Assembly (NCBI GenBank): GCA_028287285.1
Contig: JAQBPY010000114.1
Location: 1 to 52,430 of the forward strand
Source: Gemmatimonadota bacterium
GTDB lineage: Bacteria; Gemmatimonadota; Gemmatimonadetes; Gemmatimonadales; Gemmatimonadaceae
Direction of reading: 5' to 3'
DNA: 52,430 bases
Below, piece by piece: positions 35,101-44,554 of this stretch. The notes beneath the pieces are model-generated. The model was given only the letters and a program-made list of their open reading frames with translations, did not search any database and was not told where the DNA came from. The position numbers and the translations under genes were made by a program. The stretch's first letter is position 1. Each line of letters starts with the position of its first letter.

Positions 35101-37359
35101 TTACGGCGTGATGAGCCCCGCCTTCTGTGCATTGAGTGCCGTGTAGCCAACCGCCGCTGGCTGCAGCAGCGCACCCGTGTAGCCGGTGGAATTCGTGACC
35201 CACACCACCTGCGTCCCCGCCTTGAGACCCCAGTTGTTGTCCCAGCCGGCGACCGGGCTGAAATCAGGAATCGTCGCGTCGAACGAGCCTGCGCCAACCC
35301 ACGTCACCGTTGCTTCGATGGTGACGTTGCGGCCGTTCGTGCCGGACTGCGAGAAGTTCGTGTAGAACTGCTGGTTGTACTGGTCCTGGCGCGGCAACAC
35401 CGACTTGAGCCGCACGTACGGCGACGTCGCGGCAACCGTCACCGCCGGCGTCGAAAGCGCGGGTCCCAGGGTGAGCGTCTGGTTCGATACGGCGCCGATG
35501 ATCGTGGTTGCCGAACGAAGTGTGGCCGAGGTAACCGGATCCGGCGCGGTAAAAGCCGTGGGGGAAAGCGCCGTGGCGGTGAGCAGGTGCATGTCACCAG
35601 CGATCATCGTGCCCGACGGAACACCCGAGAAGGAACGGCTGGCCGTGCCGGCGCCCGGATCCGCGTAGAGCAGACCGGTGCTGCCGTTTGCCGTGAGCAG
35701 GATCATCGTGATGAGCGACTGGTCGGAGCCAAGGTTGCCGATGGTCGCGGTGGCCGTTGCCGGCGCCACACCGTCGCCGGCAAAATCGAGCGCCGGAATC
35801 ACCGCACCCGCCGCCGGGTTGAGCGCGCGGCGGATGATCACCTTCGACAGCGATCCCGAGAGACTGAACGTGCCGGAGAGCGCATACGTGATCTTGGAGC
35901 CGATCAGGTCGTGCGGGCCATCCGGAACGGCATTCAGTGTCCATGCCGTGCCCGCCGCAGGAATCACGACGGTGGAGCGATTACCGAAGCCGATGGCTCC
36001 CTGATCCAGCCCGCTGATGCCTGAGGCGGAGCCGCTGATGTTCTTCGTCGTCGCCGTTGGACAGTCGTTGATGCCACGCGCCGTGAGCTCGGCCTTATTG
36101 CCGTAGTACACGTTCGTGTTGACCGTGGTGCCGTTCACCGTCGCGTACGCAACACCGCCAAGCGCGTTGGTGATGTCGAAGCTGTACGTGTTGTTCGTAC
36201 CGGTGACGCGCGTCCACGCGCCCGACTGGCCATCCTGCACCGCGAACCACGTCGGCGTGGTGGAGCAGAAGCGGAAGATGATGCTGCCAGTACCCGGCGT
36301 GCCCGTAGTCGCCGTGGTCGTAAGGGCCAACGTCGCCGTGCTGTTCGGAATGCCGGCCGCCGTGCCTGTGATGACGATGTTGCCCGTGGTGGCCGCTGTT
36401 CCCGCTGCGACCGTCACCGTCAACGTCGCCGTCGTGGCACCGGTGGCTACGCTGGCGGCAGATAGCGCCGCCGTTACACCGGCCGGAGCGCCGGACACCG
36501 CCAGGCCAACCGCGCCCGTGAACGGCGCCGTGCGAGCGATGGTGATCGTCGTCGTACCCGTGGCGCCAGCGGCAAGGGACAGTGTCGCGGGGCTGAGCGA
36601 GAGCGCGAACGACCCCACCGCTGCGCCAACCGTGGTGAGCGACAGCGTGGTCGTCTGACTGGCGACGCCTGCTCCGGTGCCCGTGATGGTGATGCTCGAC
36701 GCGCCCGCTGCGGCAGCGGCCGCCACGGCGACGGTGAGCTGGGCCGAGGTGCCCGTGACGCTGGCGCTGGACAGCGTGGTGGTCACGCCCGTGCCGGCGC
36801 CCGAAACAGTCAGGTCAACGGCGCCGGTAAAGGTGCCCGTCCTGGCAATGTTGATCGCGGCGGTACCACTCGCGCCCTGGATGATGCTCAGCGACGCGGG
36901 GTTGAGCGAGAGCGTGAAGCCGCCGGTGGCGGCCGCCGCCTGGACGGAGAGGGCGTACGTGGCGGTCGCATCGGCCACACCGGTGCCCTTGGCGCGAACG
37001 GTGAGCGTTGATCCACCAGCGGCCGCGGTGGCAGCGGCAGAAACGGTCACGGTGGCCGACGTCGCGCCGGACGCGACGGTGCTGGGGTTGACGGTGGCGG
37101 TCACTCCGGTGGGCAGGCCCTCGACGGTCAGCGCTACCGCGTCACTGAAGGATCCCGACCGGCCAACGGTTACCGTGAACGACGACGTGCCGCCGGCGGT
37201 GACCGAGCCGGAACTGGCGCCGAGTGAAACGGAAATGGCCGATGTGACGGTCGGGGTGCCTCCATCAGTGCTGCTGCACGATGACAGGGCGGCAGCCATG
37301 AGTGCGTAGCCAGCAATTCGTACCAGCTGGCGTCGTACCGGGGAAACGCGGTTCAGCAT
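35101..37359 (-). CDS. lipoprotein with three Ig-like repeats
   Basis: A 752-residue surface lipoprotein. The signal ends in a lipobox (ALSSC, Cys near residue 30). Three tandem repeats of about 95 residues follow (~45-335), each with an S/T-rich beta pattern ending in a GxGV motif, then a C-terminal region (~345-752) of mixed beta character that I do not recognise. The protein is very rich in Ala, Thr, Gly and Ser. ATG 37359 has GGAGAG four bases away; ATG 37371 is possible. It is divergent from the BTAD regulator across a gap with a 16-bp palindrome, so that regulator may control it. Likely an adhesin or matrix protein, by inference. Confidence 0.8.
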   Translation of the reverse strand: MLNRVSPVRRQLVRIAGYALMAAALSSCSSTDGGTPTVTSAISVSLGASSGSVTAGGTSSFTVTVGRSGSFSDAVALTVEGLPTGVTATVNPSTVASGATSATVTVSAAATAAAGGSTLTVRAKGTGVADATATYALSVQAAAATGGFTLSLNPASLSIIQGASGTAAINIARTGTFTGAVDLTVSGAGTGVTTTLSSASVTGTSAQLTVAVAAAAAAGASSITITGTGAGVASQTTTLSLTTVGAAVGSFALSLSPATLSLAAGATGTTTITIARTAPFTGAVGLAVSGAPAGVTAALSAASVATGATTATLTVTVAAGTAATTGNIVITGTAAGIPNSTATLALTTTATTGTPGTGSIIFRFCSTTPTWFAVQDGQSGAWTRVTGTNNTYSFDITNALGGVAYATVNGTTVNTNVYYGNKAELTARGINDCPTATTKNISGSASGISGLDQGAIGFGNRSTVVIPAAGTAWTLNAVPDGPHDLIGSKITYALSGTFSLSGSLSKVIIRRALNPAAGAVIPALDFAGDGVAPATATATIGNLGSDQSLITMILLTANGSTGLLYADPGAGTASRSFSGVPSGTMIAGDMHLLTATALSPTAFTAPDPVTSATLRSATTIIGAVSNQTLTLGPALSTPAVTVAATSPYVRLKSVLPRQDQYNQQFYTNFSQSGTNGRNVTIEATVTWVGAGSFDATIPDFSPVAGWDNNWGLKAGTQVVWVTNSTGYTGALLQPAAVGYTALNAQKAGLITP

Positions 37360-37498
37360 TCTGCTCTCCATCGGGGGTAAACGTCTGGCGAACTGGACAA
37401 TGTCCCAACGGTTCGCCACTTCTCGGTATCTCATTCAACAGCGGATGCGTTCGCCGTCCGTTATCTGATCGTTACCGGGCGAAAAAAGCGCTGTTCGG

Positions 37499-37514
37499 AC
37501 CCCCTGCAGGGGGT
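37499..37514. promoter_or_regulatory. 16-bp perfect palindrome between divergent genes
   Basis: ACCCCCTGCAGGGGGT is fully self-complementary and lies 52 bases before the regulator ATG (37566) in the 206-base divergent gap. It is a strong operator candidate for the BTAD protein or another factor. Confidence 0.5.
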
Positions 37515-37565
37515 TACCATACCCATTCCCTCCCCGGACCCGACCCCCTCGGCTCCCCACACGGC

Positions 37566-40376
37566 ATGACCCTCCACCTACGCACGCTCGGCCAAACCCA
37601 CCTGAGTGATGAGCAGGGTGTGGAGCTTCGGAGCCTGCTCACGCAGCCGAAGCGCCTCGCATTGCTGGTGTATCTTGCATCCGCCTATGCGGATGGACGG
37701 ATGTGCAGGCGGGACTCGCTCCTGGCTATGTTCTGGCCGGAATCCGACGACGAACGCGCCCGCGGCTCGCTGCGCCAAGCCATTCACTTCATCAAGCAGG
37801 TAGCAGGCAGTGAAGTCGTGGTCACGCGCGGTGCGGACGAGGTGGGCTTGGCCGCAAATGCCGTCCAGCTGGATGCGGCCCGGTTGGACGAGCTGGCGGC
37901 ATCGGGCCGGCACGCGGAGGCGGTCGAGCTGTTCCAGGGCGACTTCCTCGACGGCTTTTTCCTGCGCGGCACGCCAACGTTCGAGCGCTGGGTCGATGGC
38001 GAGCGACTGAGGCTTCGCCGGCGGGCAGCTGATTCCGCATGGCTCGCCACGGAACAGCTGCTTTCAACGGGTGACGCGGCCGGTGCCCGCAAGATGGCCG
38101 AACGGGCACTTGCGCTGTCGTCGGACAATGAGACCGCGGTGCGCCGTTTCATCACCCTGCTGTCGGAAAGCGGAGATCGGGCCGCCGCGTTGGCGGTCTA
38201 TCAAAGCTTCGCGTCGCAGATGGCGGAGGAGTACGGCGTCGCGCCGTCGCCGGAAACACGCGCGCTCATCGATGCGCTGGAATCGGCGCGTCCGTTTGCG
38301 GGGGCGGAGCCCGTCACGGTTGCGGCGCCTCCGTCGACGTCCGCCCACGCGCCGCAAGTGCACAGTGTCGCGGCGCGGCCGAACCGGCGCTGGCGGCTGC
38401 AACTCGCCGCCGCCGCACTGGTCGTGCTGCTGGGTGCGGGTTTCCTGGCGAAACGACTATCAACGGGGCCCGCGGCGGTCAGCGATCCGAACCGGCTCGT
38501 GGTGCTGCCATTTGTCGTGCGCGGCGCGGAAAACCTGCGCTACCTCGCAGACGGCCTGCCCATGCTGCTCAGCACGAGGCTCGATGGCGCGGGGCCGCTA
38601 CGCACGGTGGATGCCCGCGCGCTGCTCGTCTACCTCGCCAGCAATGCCAAGCGCGAGCCACTCGACCCCGAGCGTGCGAACGCTGTAGCCGAACGATTCG
38701 GCGCACAGTTGTACGTGCTCGGGAACATTGTGGGCACGGGCGACCAGCTGCAGTTCAGCGCATCGCTGTTCGACCGCGCGCACGGCAACAATCCCGTTGC
38801 ACACACGGAGGCCACGGGCAGGGAAGTGGACCTCATGAATCTCGTGGACAAGCTTGCGAGCGAGCTGCTCGCAGCCCGGTACCGCGAGGTGGGCGGCGCA
38901 TTTGCCGAAACGGCGGCGCGTACGACGACGTCGCTGCCGGCGCTCAAGGCGTGGCTCGCCGGGGAGGCGGAGCTCACGCGCGGGCGGTATGGCCCCTCGA
39001 TGGCGGCGCTGCGCGATGCCATTGCCGCCGACAGCAATTTTGCGATGGCGCATTTCCAGCTGGCGGTCGCGGCGGATTGGGCGGGCGTGACCGCGCTCGT
39101 GAATCCGGAAACCGAGCGCGCGGTGAAGCTGTCGGAGCACCTGAGTCCGTCATCGCGCCTCGTGCTGCAGGCGTTCTCCGACGGACGCCGCGGCAACTAC
39201 GCCGCTGCCGCGAAGACGTTGCGCGGCGTGCTCGTGGAACAACCGTCGGCGTCGGAAGCGTGGTATTCGCTGGGGGAGGTGTTGTTCCACGGCAATCCCC
39301 CCCAGGGGCGTCCGCTCGATGTCGCACGCGACGCGTTCGAACAGACGCTACGACTGGACCCGCACAATTTTCCGGCGGCGGTGCACCTTGCACGCATCGC
39401 CGCAACGCGCGGTGACAAGGCGGCGGTAGATCGTCTCTCTGCCGAGGCGCTCGCGAATGATCCCGATGGCATTCACAGGGGGGAAGTGCTGTTGCTGCGC
39501 GCCCTGGTGCTGCGCGACGCGCAGGCCCGCCGCCAGTTTCTCGCGTCGCCAATGGACCTCGGCCTCCTGGACGCGCTCTGGCGGGCGACGGAATACTCCG
39601 GGAGCCTTGCCCTTGCATCGGACATCGCGGACACGCTCGTGCACAAGGCTCCGGTGGGAGAGCTTCGTGGCTCGCTGTACATGTTCCTTGCGCATGCGGC
39701 CATGGGGCGCGAGCGGTTCGACGTCGCCAACAGGTACATCGATTCAATGGCCGTGTATGCGCCGCAGAGTGCGGCCGCCACGCGGCTGGTCGCGGCGATG
39801 CATCCGGCGCTCGCCGCATCGGCGCGGCCGGCGCTCCTGGTGCGGGCGATCAAGGGAGTGAGCCCGCTGCCCGCTGCGTCGGCGAGTCACCGGATGTACG
39901 CGGGCTTCAGTCGTCCGGATACGATCTATTCTCCGCTGGAGTATGACATCGCGCTTGCGCGGCTCGCGACCGGGGATTCGTCACGAGCGAAGCGTCTCGT
40001 TGCAACAACGACTGCGGAGCGCACTGCGCGTATCGAAGCAGTTCGTGTGATGAGTGTCCTCGCGACGGATGCCGGTACCCGGAAGACCGTGCTCGCGGAG
40101 GTGGCGCAGCTCGACAGCATCGTGGGCGCGTCGTACGTATCGCAGAATGTGTATGCGCCGCGGGCCCTGTATCATCTTGCTATCGCGCGCGTGCTGGAAG
40201 CAGAGGGGCGATTTGCCGATGCAGAGGCGCGGCTGCACGCGGTGCCGGAGGACTTCGGCTTCAACCTCGCCTTTCTTGGTGAAGTGCAGCGACGGCGCGC
40301 CGCACTGCTGGAGCGGATGGGCCGCCCGAAGGACGCCGTTGCGGCGCGGCAGGCGGCGGCTGAAATCCTGCGGTGA
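37566..40376 (+). CDS. membrane-bound BTAD/TPR transcriptional regulator
   Basis: A 936-residue SARP-like regulator. The N-terminal winged-helix DNA-binding region (~1-90; LTQPKRLALLVYLASA and RRDSLLAMFWPESDDERARG) is followed by the BTAD domain (~95-240), then a membrane span (LAAAALVVLLGAGFLAK, ~280-296). Next comes a FlgO/adenylate-cyclase-like region (LVVLPFVV...YLADGLPMLLSTRL, ~310-430), and TPR-type helical repeats run to the end (~450-930). The DNA-binding part should face the cytoplasm and the TPR part the other side, so it can sense an outside signal in one protein. It is probably co-transcribed with the lipoprotein that starts 54 bases on. Confidence 0.85.
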   Translation: MTLHLRTLGQTHLSDEQGVELRSLLTQPKRLALLVYLASAYADGRMCRRDSLLAMFWPESDDERARGSLRQAIHFIKQVAGSEVVVTRGADEVGLAANAVQLDAARLDELAASGRHAEAVELFQGDFLDGFFLRGTPTFERWVDGERLRLRRRAADSAWLATEQLLSTGDAAGARKMAERALALSSDNETAVRRFITLLSESGDRAAALAVYQSFASQMAEEYGVAPSPETRALIDALESARPFAGAEPVTVAAPPSTSAHAPQVHSVAARPNRRWRLQLAAAALVVLLGAGFLAKRLSTGPAAVSDPNRLVVLPFVVRGAENLRYLADGLPMLLSTRLDGAGPLRTVDARALLVYLASNAKREPLDPERANAVAERFGAQLYVLGNIVGTGDQLQFSASLFDRAHGNNPVAHTEATGREVDLMNLVDKLASELLAARYREVGGAFAETAARTTTSLPALKAWLAGEAELTRGRYGPSMAALRDAIAADSNFAMAHFQLAVAADWAGVTALVNPETERAVKLSEHLSPSSRLVLQAFSDGRRGNYAAAAKTLRGVLVEQPSASEAWYSLGEVLFHGNPPQGRPLDVARDAFEQTLRLDPHNFPAAVHLARIAATRGDKAAVDRLSAEALANDPDGIHRGEVLLLRALVLRDAQARRQFLASPMDLGLLDALWRATEYSGSLALASDIADTLVHKAPVGELRGSLYMFLAHAAMGRERFDVANRYIDSMAVYAPQSAAATRLVAAMHPALAASARPALLVRAIKGVSPLPAASASHRMYAGFSRPDTIYSPLEYDIALARLATGDSSRAKRLVATTTAERTARIEAVRVMSVLATDAGTRKTVLAEVAQLDSIVGASYVSQNVYAPRALYHLAIARVLEAEGRFADAEARLHAVPEDFGFNLAFLGEVQRRRAALLERMGRPKDAVAARQAAAEILR

Positions 40377-40429
40377 TTCTTTGCTGGCGCGCACTCGACG
40401 GGTGAATGTTCATCCGCTTAAGCTTGGTC

Positions 40430-42397
40430 ATGACACAATCGACGTCTCGCATCACTGCCGCTGCATTGGGCTGCCTGGTTCTCCTCACAGCGTCGTGCGC
40501 GAAAGGCGATAAGGCGCCTTCGCCGCCGGAGTCGACGGCAGTTTCCGCTCCCGGTGAGCCGGTGCCTGCGTGGTTGATGGAGCGTGCGAGGCAGGAGCGC
40601 GACCTCGCATCCCGGTCCGCCACCGTCCACGATTTTCGCTTCGTGAACCGGGTGGAGCAGAGCGGCATCGACTTCGAGAATCGCATCGTCGATGATGCGG
40701 GCAAGAGCTACAAGGCCGTGCACTATGATCATGGCTCGGGGCTCGCCGCGGCAGACGTGGACGGCGACGGGCGGCCCGACCTCTACTTCGTCACGCAGCT
40801 GGGCACGAGCCAGCTCTGGAAGAATCTTGGCGGTGGAAAATTCGCGAACATCACCGAGTCGGCCGGCCTGGTGATGAACGACGCCATTGGCGTGGGTGCG
40901 TCGTTCGCCGACATCGACAACGACGGTGATCCGGATCTGTTCGTTACGACGGTGCGCCACGGCAACCGGCTGTTCGAGAATCTTGGCGGCGGAAAATTTC
41001 GCGACATTACCGCGCAGGCGGGAGTCGGGTACAGCGGCCATTCGTCGGGTGCGGTGTTCTTCGACTACGACGGCGACGGCAAGCTTGATCTGTTCGTCGC
41101 GAACGTGGGCACGTACACGGGTAACGAGAAGGGCCCGGGCGGATATTACGTGGGGCTCGAGGATGCATTCCATGGACATACGCATCCCGATCGTGCCGAA
41201 GCGAGCATCCTGTACCACAACGAGGGCGGCAACAAATTCAGGGAGGTCACGAAGCAGGCCGGCCTCGTGGACAAGAGCTGGAGTGGCGACGCGGTCGTGA
41301 TGGACATCAACAACGACGGCTTTCCCGATCTCTATGTGCTCGACATGCAGGGCGAGAACCACCTCTGGTTGAATGTCAGGGGTACATCGTTTCGTGATGC
41401 GACAAAGGATTTTTTTCCGAAGACGCCATGGGGCGCGATGGGCGCCAAGGTCTTTGACTTCAACGGCGACGGAAAGCTCGATCTCTACATCACAGACATG
41501 CACTCGGACATGTTCACGGATATCCAGCAGGGAAACTGGACGGCGGAAACGAGCAAGTCCGATCCCACGCCAATGCCGGCGGAATTGTTTCCTGGCGGTA
41601 AGACGCAGTTCATCTTCGGCAATGCACTCTTCGTGAACGGCGGTGGCAGGTTCGACGAGGTATCCGACCGCATGGGCGTGGAAACGTACTGGCCCTGGGG
41701 GCCGAGTGTCGATGACCTGAACGCGGATGGGTGGGATGACATCTTCGTTGCGGGCAGCATGAACTTTCCGTTTCGCTACTCGGTGAATTCCGTTCTCCTC
41801 AACGAGGCAGGCAAGCACTTCCTGCCATCGGAATTCACGCTCGGCGTGGAGCCGCGCGCGAACGGATCAACGCTGTGGTTCACGCTCGACTGCGAGGGCG
41901 CCGACCGCGGCGTAAAGGCGTGCGGTGTGTGCTCCAGCGAGGCGGCGGCGTCGCAGGGATGTGCGTCCACCGGAAAGCCAGGCCAGTTCACGGTGAACGG
42001 ATCACGCGGAACACGGTCGGCGATCATCGTGGACGTGGATGGTGACGGGGCGCTGGACATCGTGACGAATGAGTTCAACACGAAACCGATGCTGCTGATG
42101 AGTGACCTGGCAAGGAAGCACTCGGTTCATTCGCTGACGGTCAAGCTCAAGGGGACGACCTCGAACCGGTCAGGGATTGGCGCGAAGATCACGGTGGTGC
42201 TGCCCGATCATCGCAGGGTGGTGAAGATGCAGGATGGAAAGTCTGGGTATCTCTCGCAGAGCGACCTGCCGGTGTATTTCGGGCTCGGGGCGTTCGATCA
42301 TGCGGATGCGATCGAGGTGGAGTGGCCGTCGCACAAGCATCAAACGATGGCCGGACCTATCAGGGCAGGGCATCTGGTCGAGATCATCGAACCTTAG
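40430..42397 (+). CDS. CRTAC1-like FG-GAP/ASPIC lipoprotein
   Basis: A protein of about 655 residues with a lipoprotein signal (lipobox LTASC, Cys ~23). Seven FG-GAP/VCBS-type calcium-binding motifs are visible, such as DVDGDGRPDLYF, DIDNDGDPDLFV, DYDGDGKLDLFV, DINNDGFPDLYV, DFNGDGKLDLYI and DVDGDGALDIVT; together they should build a beta-propeller. A C-terminal ASPIC/UnbV domain begins near GIGAKITVVLPDHRR. A cysteine-rich loop (ACGVCSSEAAASQGC) is unusual. Start 40430 places the signal peptide best; ATG 40406 is in frame too. Such proteins are surface binding or adhesion modules. It lies directly downstream of the BTAD regulator. Confidence 0.85.
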   Translation: MTQSTSRITAAALGCLVLLTASCAKGDKAPSPPESTAVSAPGEPVPAWLMERARQERDLASRSATVHDFRFVNRVEQSGIDFENRIVDDAGKSYKAVHYDHGSGLAAADVDGDGRPDLYFVTQLGTSQLWKNLGGGKFANITESAGLVMNDAIGVGASFADIDNDGDPDLFVTTVRHGNRLFENLGGGKFRDITAQAGVGYSGHSSGAVFFDYDGDGKLDLFVANVGTYTGNEKGPGGYYVGLEDAFHGHTHPDRAEASILYHNEGGNKFREVTKQAGLVDKSWSGDAVVMDINNDGFPDLYVLDMQGENHLWLNVRGTSFRDATKDFFPKTPWGAMGAKVFDFNGDGKLDLYITDMHSDMFTDIQQGNWTAETSKSDPTPMPAELFPGGKTQFIFGNALFVNGGGRFDEVSDRMGVETYWPWGPSVDDLNADGWDDIFVAGSMNFPFRYSVNSVLLNEAGKHFLPSEFTLGVEPRANGSTLWFTLDCEGADRGVKACGVCSSEAAASQGCASTGKPGQFTVNGSRGTRSAIIVDVDGDGALDIVTNEFNTKPMLLMSDLARKHSVHSLTVKLKGTTSNRSGIGAKITVVLPDHRRVVKMQDGKSGYLSQSDLPVYFGLGAFDHADAIEVEWPSHKHQTMAGPIRAGHLVEIIEP

Positions 42398-42493
42398 CAT
42401 GCGACGCGGTGCCTTGCGATCTGTGTTCTTGTCCATGTGATCGTGAGCCAGGATCGTCGCACTGTGAATTCGTGTGTGACCGGAAAGGCGTGA

Positions 42494-42832
42494 TCAGACC
42501 CAATCCACAATCTTCGCCCCATCCCCGTCGCTGAATTCGCCGAGCACGATCATCACCAGATCGATCAGCATCCAGATTCCGAGTCCGCCCAGTGTAAATA
42601 GTTGGAGGAACCCGGTCATCGTCTTGCCGGCGTAGAAGCGGTGCGCACCAAAGATGCCGAGAAAGAAACACAACAGGAACGCCGGCGCGATGAGCTTTGG
42701 ACTCTCACCGCCAACGCCGCGAATAGCAGGTTGCATCACGCCGCATGGCGGGCATACCACCGCCATTGCGTCGATCACGCGCCCGCACGCGTGGCAGTAC
42801 TTGGTTGGTCTGACAGGAACGTAGCTGCCCAT
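42494..42832 (-). CDS. zinc-ribbon TM2-domain membrane protein
   Basis: A 112-residue protein. The N-terminus has a zinc-ribbon-like pair of CxxC motifs (YCHACG and VCPPCG), followed by a TM2 domain of two membrane spans with the conserved FFLGIFGAHRFYAGK and TLGGLGIWMLIDLVMI (~58-100). TM2 proteins are common but of unknown molecular function. It begins 23 bases after the M28 gene on the same strand, so is probably co-transcribed. The start at 42832 is chosen because the zinc ribbon follows at once. Confidence 0.88.
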   Translation of the reverse strand: MGSYVPVRPTKYCHACGRVIDAMAVVCPPCGVMQPAIRGVGGESPKLIAPAFLLCFFLGIFGAHRFYAGKTMTGFLQLFTLGGLGIWMLIDLVMIVLGEFSDGDGAKIVDWV

Positions 42833-42855
42833 GATCAATCGCCCCGCAATGTGGG

Positions 42856-44406
42856 TTAACGAAGCACGAAGCCGGGATCCAGCGCCGGACGTGTGGGCGC
42901 GTTGGCGGCGAGCCACCCGGTCATGTACATCCACTGCGTCATGCGCGTGAGCTTCGGGTAGTCGATGTTCTTTGGCTCGTCGCGCGGTGTGTGGTAATCG
43001 TTGTGCAGATTCGTCGAGAAGAACAGCGACGGCACGTTCCGCTCGGCGTACGGCACGTGATCGCTGCGGAAGTACCAGCCTTCGGGATGCGTGGGGCGGT
43101 CCCAGGTGGAGTCGATGATGAACTTGCCGGTAACAGTGTTCGCGTCGATGGCCATCTGTACGAGCGCCGTGGAGTTGCGATGCGGCGGCTGCGAGCCAAG
43201 CAGTGCGGCGGTGTCAGGGTTGTTGCGGCCGATCATGTCGCCGTTGATGACGGCGATGATGCTGTCGAGCGGCACAACGGGATGCGCGGCGTGATAGCGT
43301 GAGCCAAGGAGGCCGCGCTCCTCGGCGCCATGGAAGATGAAGAGCGCGGACCGCTTGCTCGGCTGCTTCACCCATGCGCGTGCGATGGCAAGGAGTGCAA
43401 CACTCGTGGATCCGTTGTCGTCGGCGCCGTTCCAGATGGAATCGCCGGCCACCGTGTAGCGAACGCCGTCATGGTCCTGGTGTGAGCTGAAGAGCACGTA
43501 TTGGTTGCGCAGCTTGGGGTCGGTGCCACGCACCACGCCAATCACATTCACCGACGGGGTCTCGAACGTCTCGGCGTGAAGCCTGATGTCTACCATTTGC
43601 GCGTCGGGACGCCAATCGGTGAGCGCGTTGCGATGCACGAGCAGCACCGGCACCTGCGCAGGCGGAGCACCGCCGGTGCCGCCTGCGCGTCCGCCGCGGC
43701 CAGCTCCGCCGGCGGCGTTCGGGTTACGCGTGAAGCGCGGCACGCCGCCAACCACGTCGTACGCACCGCGCATCTGTGTTTTCGCCACGCCGTCGAAGGC
43801 GATCTCGCCAATGGAGTCCGCGATGATGACCACCGCCGCCGCTCCGCGGCGCGTGAGCCGGCTGGCAACGGCCGTGATCGCAGGGCGGGTGTAGTTGTAT
43901 TCGGGCGTGTTGGTCGTCGACCGGATTTGCGCAGCGGGAGGTGCGGACATCACCACGACGGCGACGCGGCCCTTTACGTCGACGGTCGAGTCGCTGCCGT
44001 CGCCAACAAAGATCGTGGCCGCCATGACTTCTGCCGCGGCGTTCGACGTGGGCGTGATATCCGTCCAGATGGCGAGCGGCCGCGTGCCGAGCTTGATGGT
44101 GCTCGACGTGGAGGAGATCCTGGTACGTCGCATGTTCCACCACTGATACCACGTGCCGCCCTCGCCGAACGGCTTCAGCCCCGCTTTCGCCATTTCGTCG
44201 GCAGACCAGACCGACGCGCGCATCTCATCGAGGGTGCCGGCTTCGCGTCCGCGCATGTCGTCGCCGGCCATGGCGTAGAGGTCGCGTTTGAGATCGGCTT
44301 CGCGGATGGCCGACATTGCAGCGGGCGGCCTGGGGACGGCCAAGGGTTTCGTGGACTGGGCGCCGAGTGGGGCGGCGAGCAGCAGGAGGACAAGGGTGCG
44401 ACGCAT
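42856..44406 (-). CDS. exported M28-family zinc aminopeptidase
   Basis: A 516-residue metallopeptidase with a signal peptide (MRRTLVLLLLAAPLGAQ). An apical/PA-like insert is present, then the M28 di-zinc set: His-Asp in SSHQDHDG, Asp in GADDNGSTS, Glu-Glu in GAEERGLLGS, Asp in NGDMIGRN and His in NDYHTPRD. It should release N-terminal amino acids outside the cytoplasm. A glycine-rich insertion (AGGAGRGGRAGGTGG, ~245-260) is present. The start at 44406 fits the signal peptide; longer frames would overlap the divergent gene. Confidence 0.92.
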   Translation of the reverse strand: MRRTLVLLLLAAPLGAQSTKPLAVPRPPAAMSAIREADLKRDLYAMAGDDMRGREAGTLDEMRASVWSADEMAKAGLKPFGEGGTWYQWWNMRRTRISSTSSTIKLGTRPLAIWTDITPTSNAAAEVMAATIFVGDGSDSTVDVKGRVAVVVMSAPPAAQIRSTTNTPEYNYTRPAITAVASRLTRRGAAAVVIIADSIGEIAFDGVAKTQMRGAYDVVGGVPRFTRNPNAAGGAGRGGRAGGTGGAPPAQVPVLLVHRNALTDWRPDAQMVDIRLHAETFETPSVNVIGVVRGTDPKLRNQYVLFSSHQDHDGVRYTVAGDSIWNGADDNGSTSVALLAIARAWVKQPSKRSALFIFHGAEERGLLGSRYHAAHPVVPLDSIIAVINGDMIGRNNPDTAALLGSQPPHRNSTALVQMAIDANTVTGKFIIDSTWDRPTHPEGWYFRSDHVPYAERNVPSLFFSTNLHNDYHTPRDEPKNIDYPKLTRMTQWMYMTGWLAANAPTRPALDPGFVLR

Positions 44407-44446
44407 GGTGACGCGGGTTGGGGAATGCGAATATCGTCCATCAAAA

Positions 44447-44477
44447 GGTATGGCGGAAAACCGCTCCGCGGCATACC
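44447..44477. promoter_or_regulatory. imperfect inverted repeat between divergent peptidase genes
   Basis: GGTATGGCGG (44447-44456) and CCGCGGCATACC (44466-44477) pair over about 10 bp with a short offset. It lies midway between the M28 and GGT starts and could be a shared operator. Confidence 0.3.
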
Positions 44478-44554
44478 TGTGATTCACACCGTTAATTTCG
44501 CAGGTGGGGAATGGCACGTTTACTGGCGAACGCAACCAAGTCTGGGGAATGTTG

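Noticed and set aside
34496..35203. Several short open frames in the 34358-35100 gap
   Set aside because: They are translations of the AGCTC-rich direct repeats and REP elements, with no conserved motif and no ribosome site.
40418..41818. 466-codon open frame on the minus strand
   Set aside because: Antisense to the FG-GAP protein; its regular pattern (VVVDV-like) is just the reverse reading of the DxDxDG repeats.
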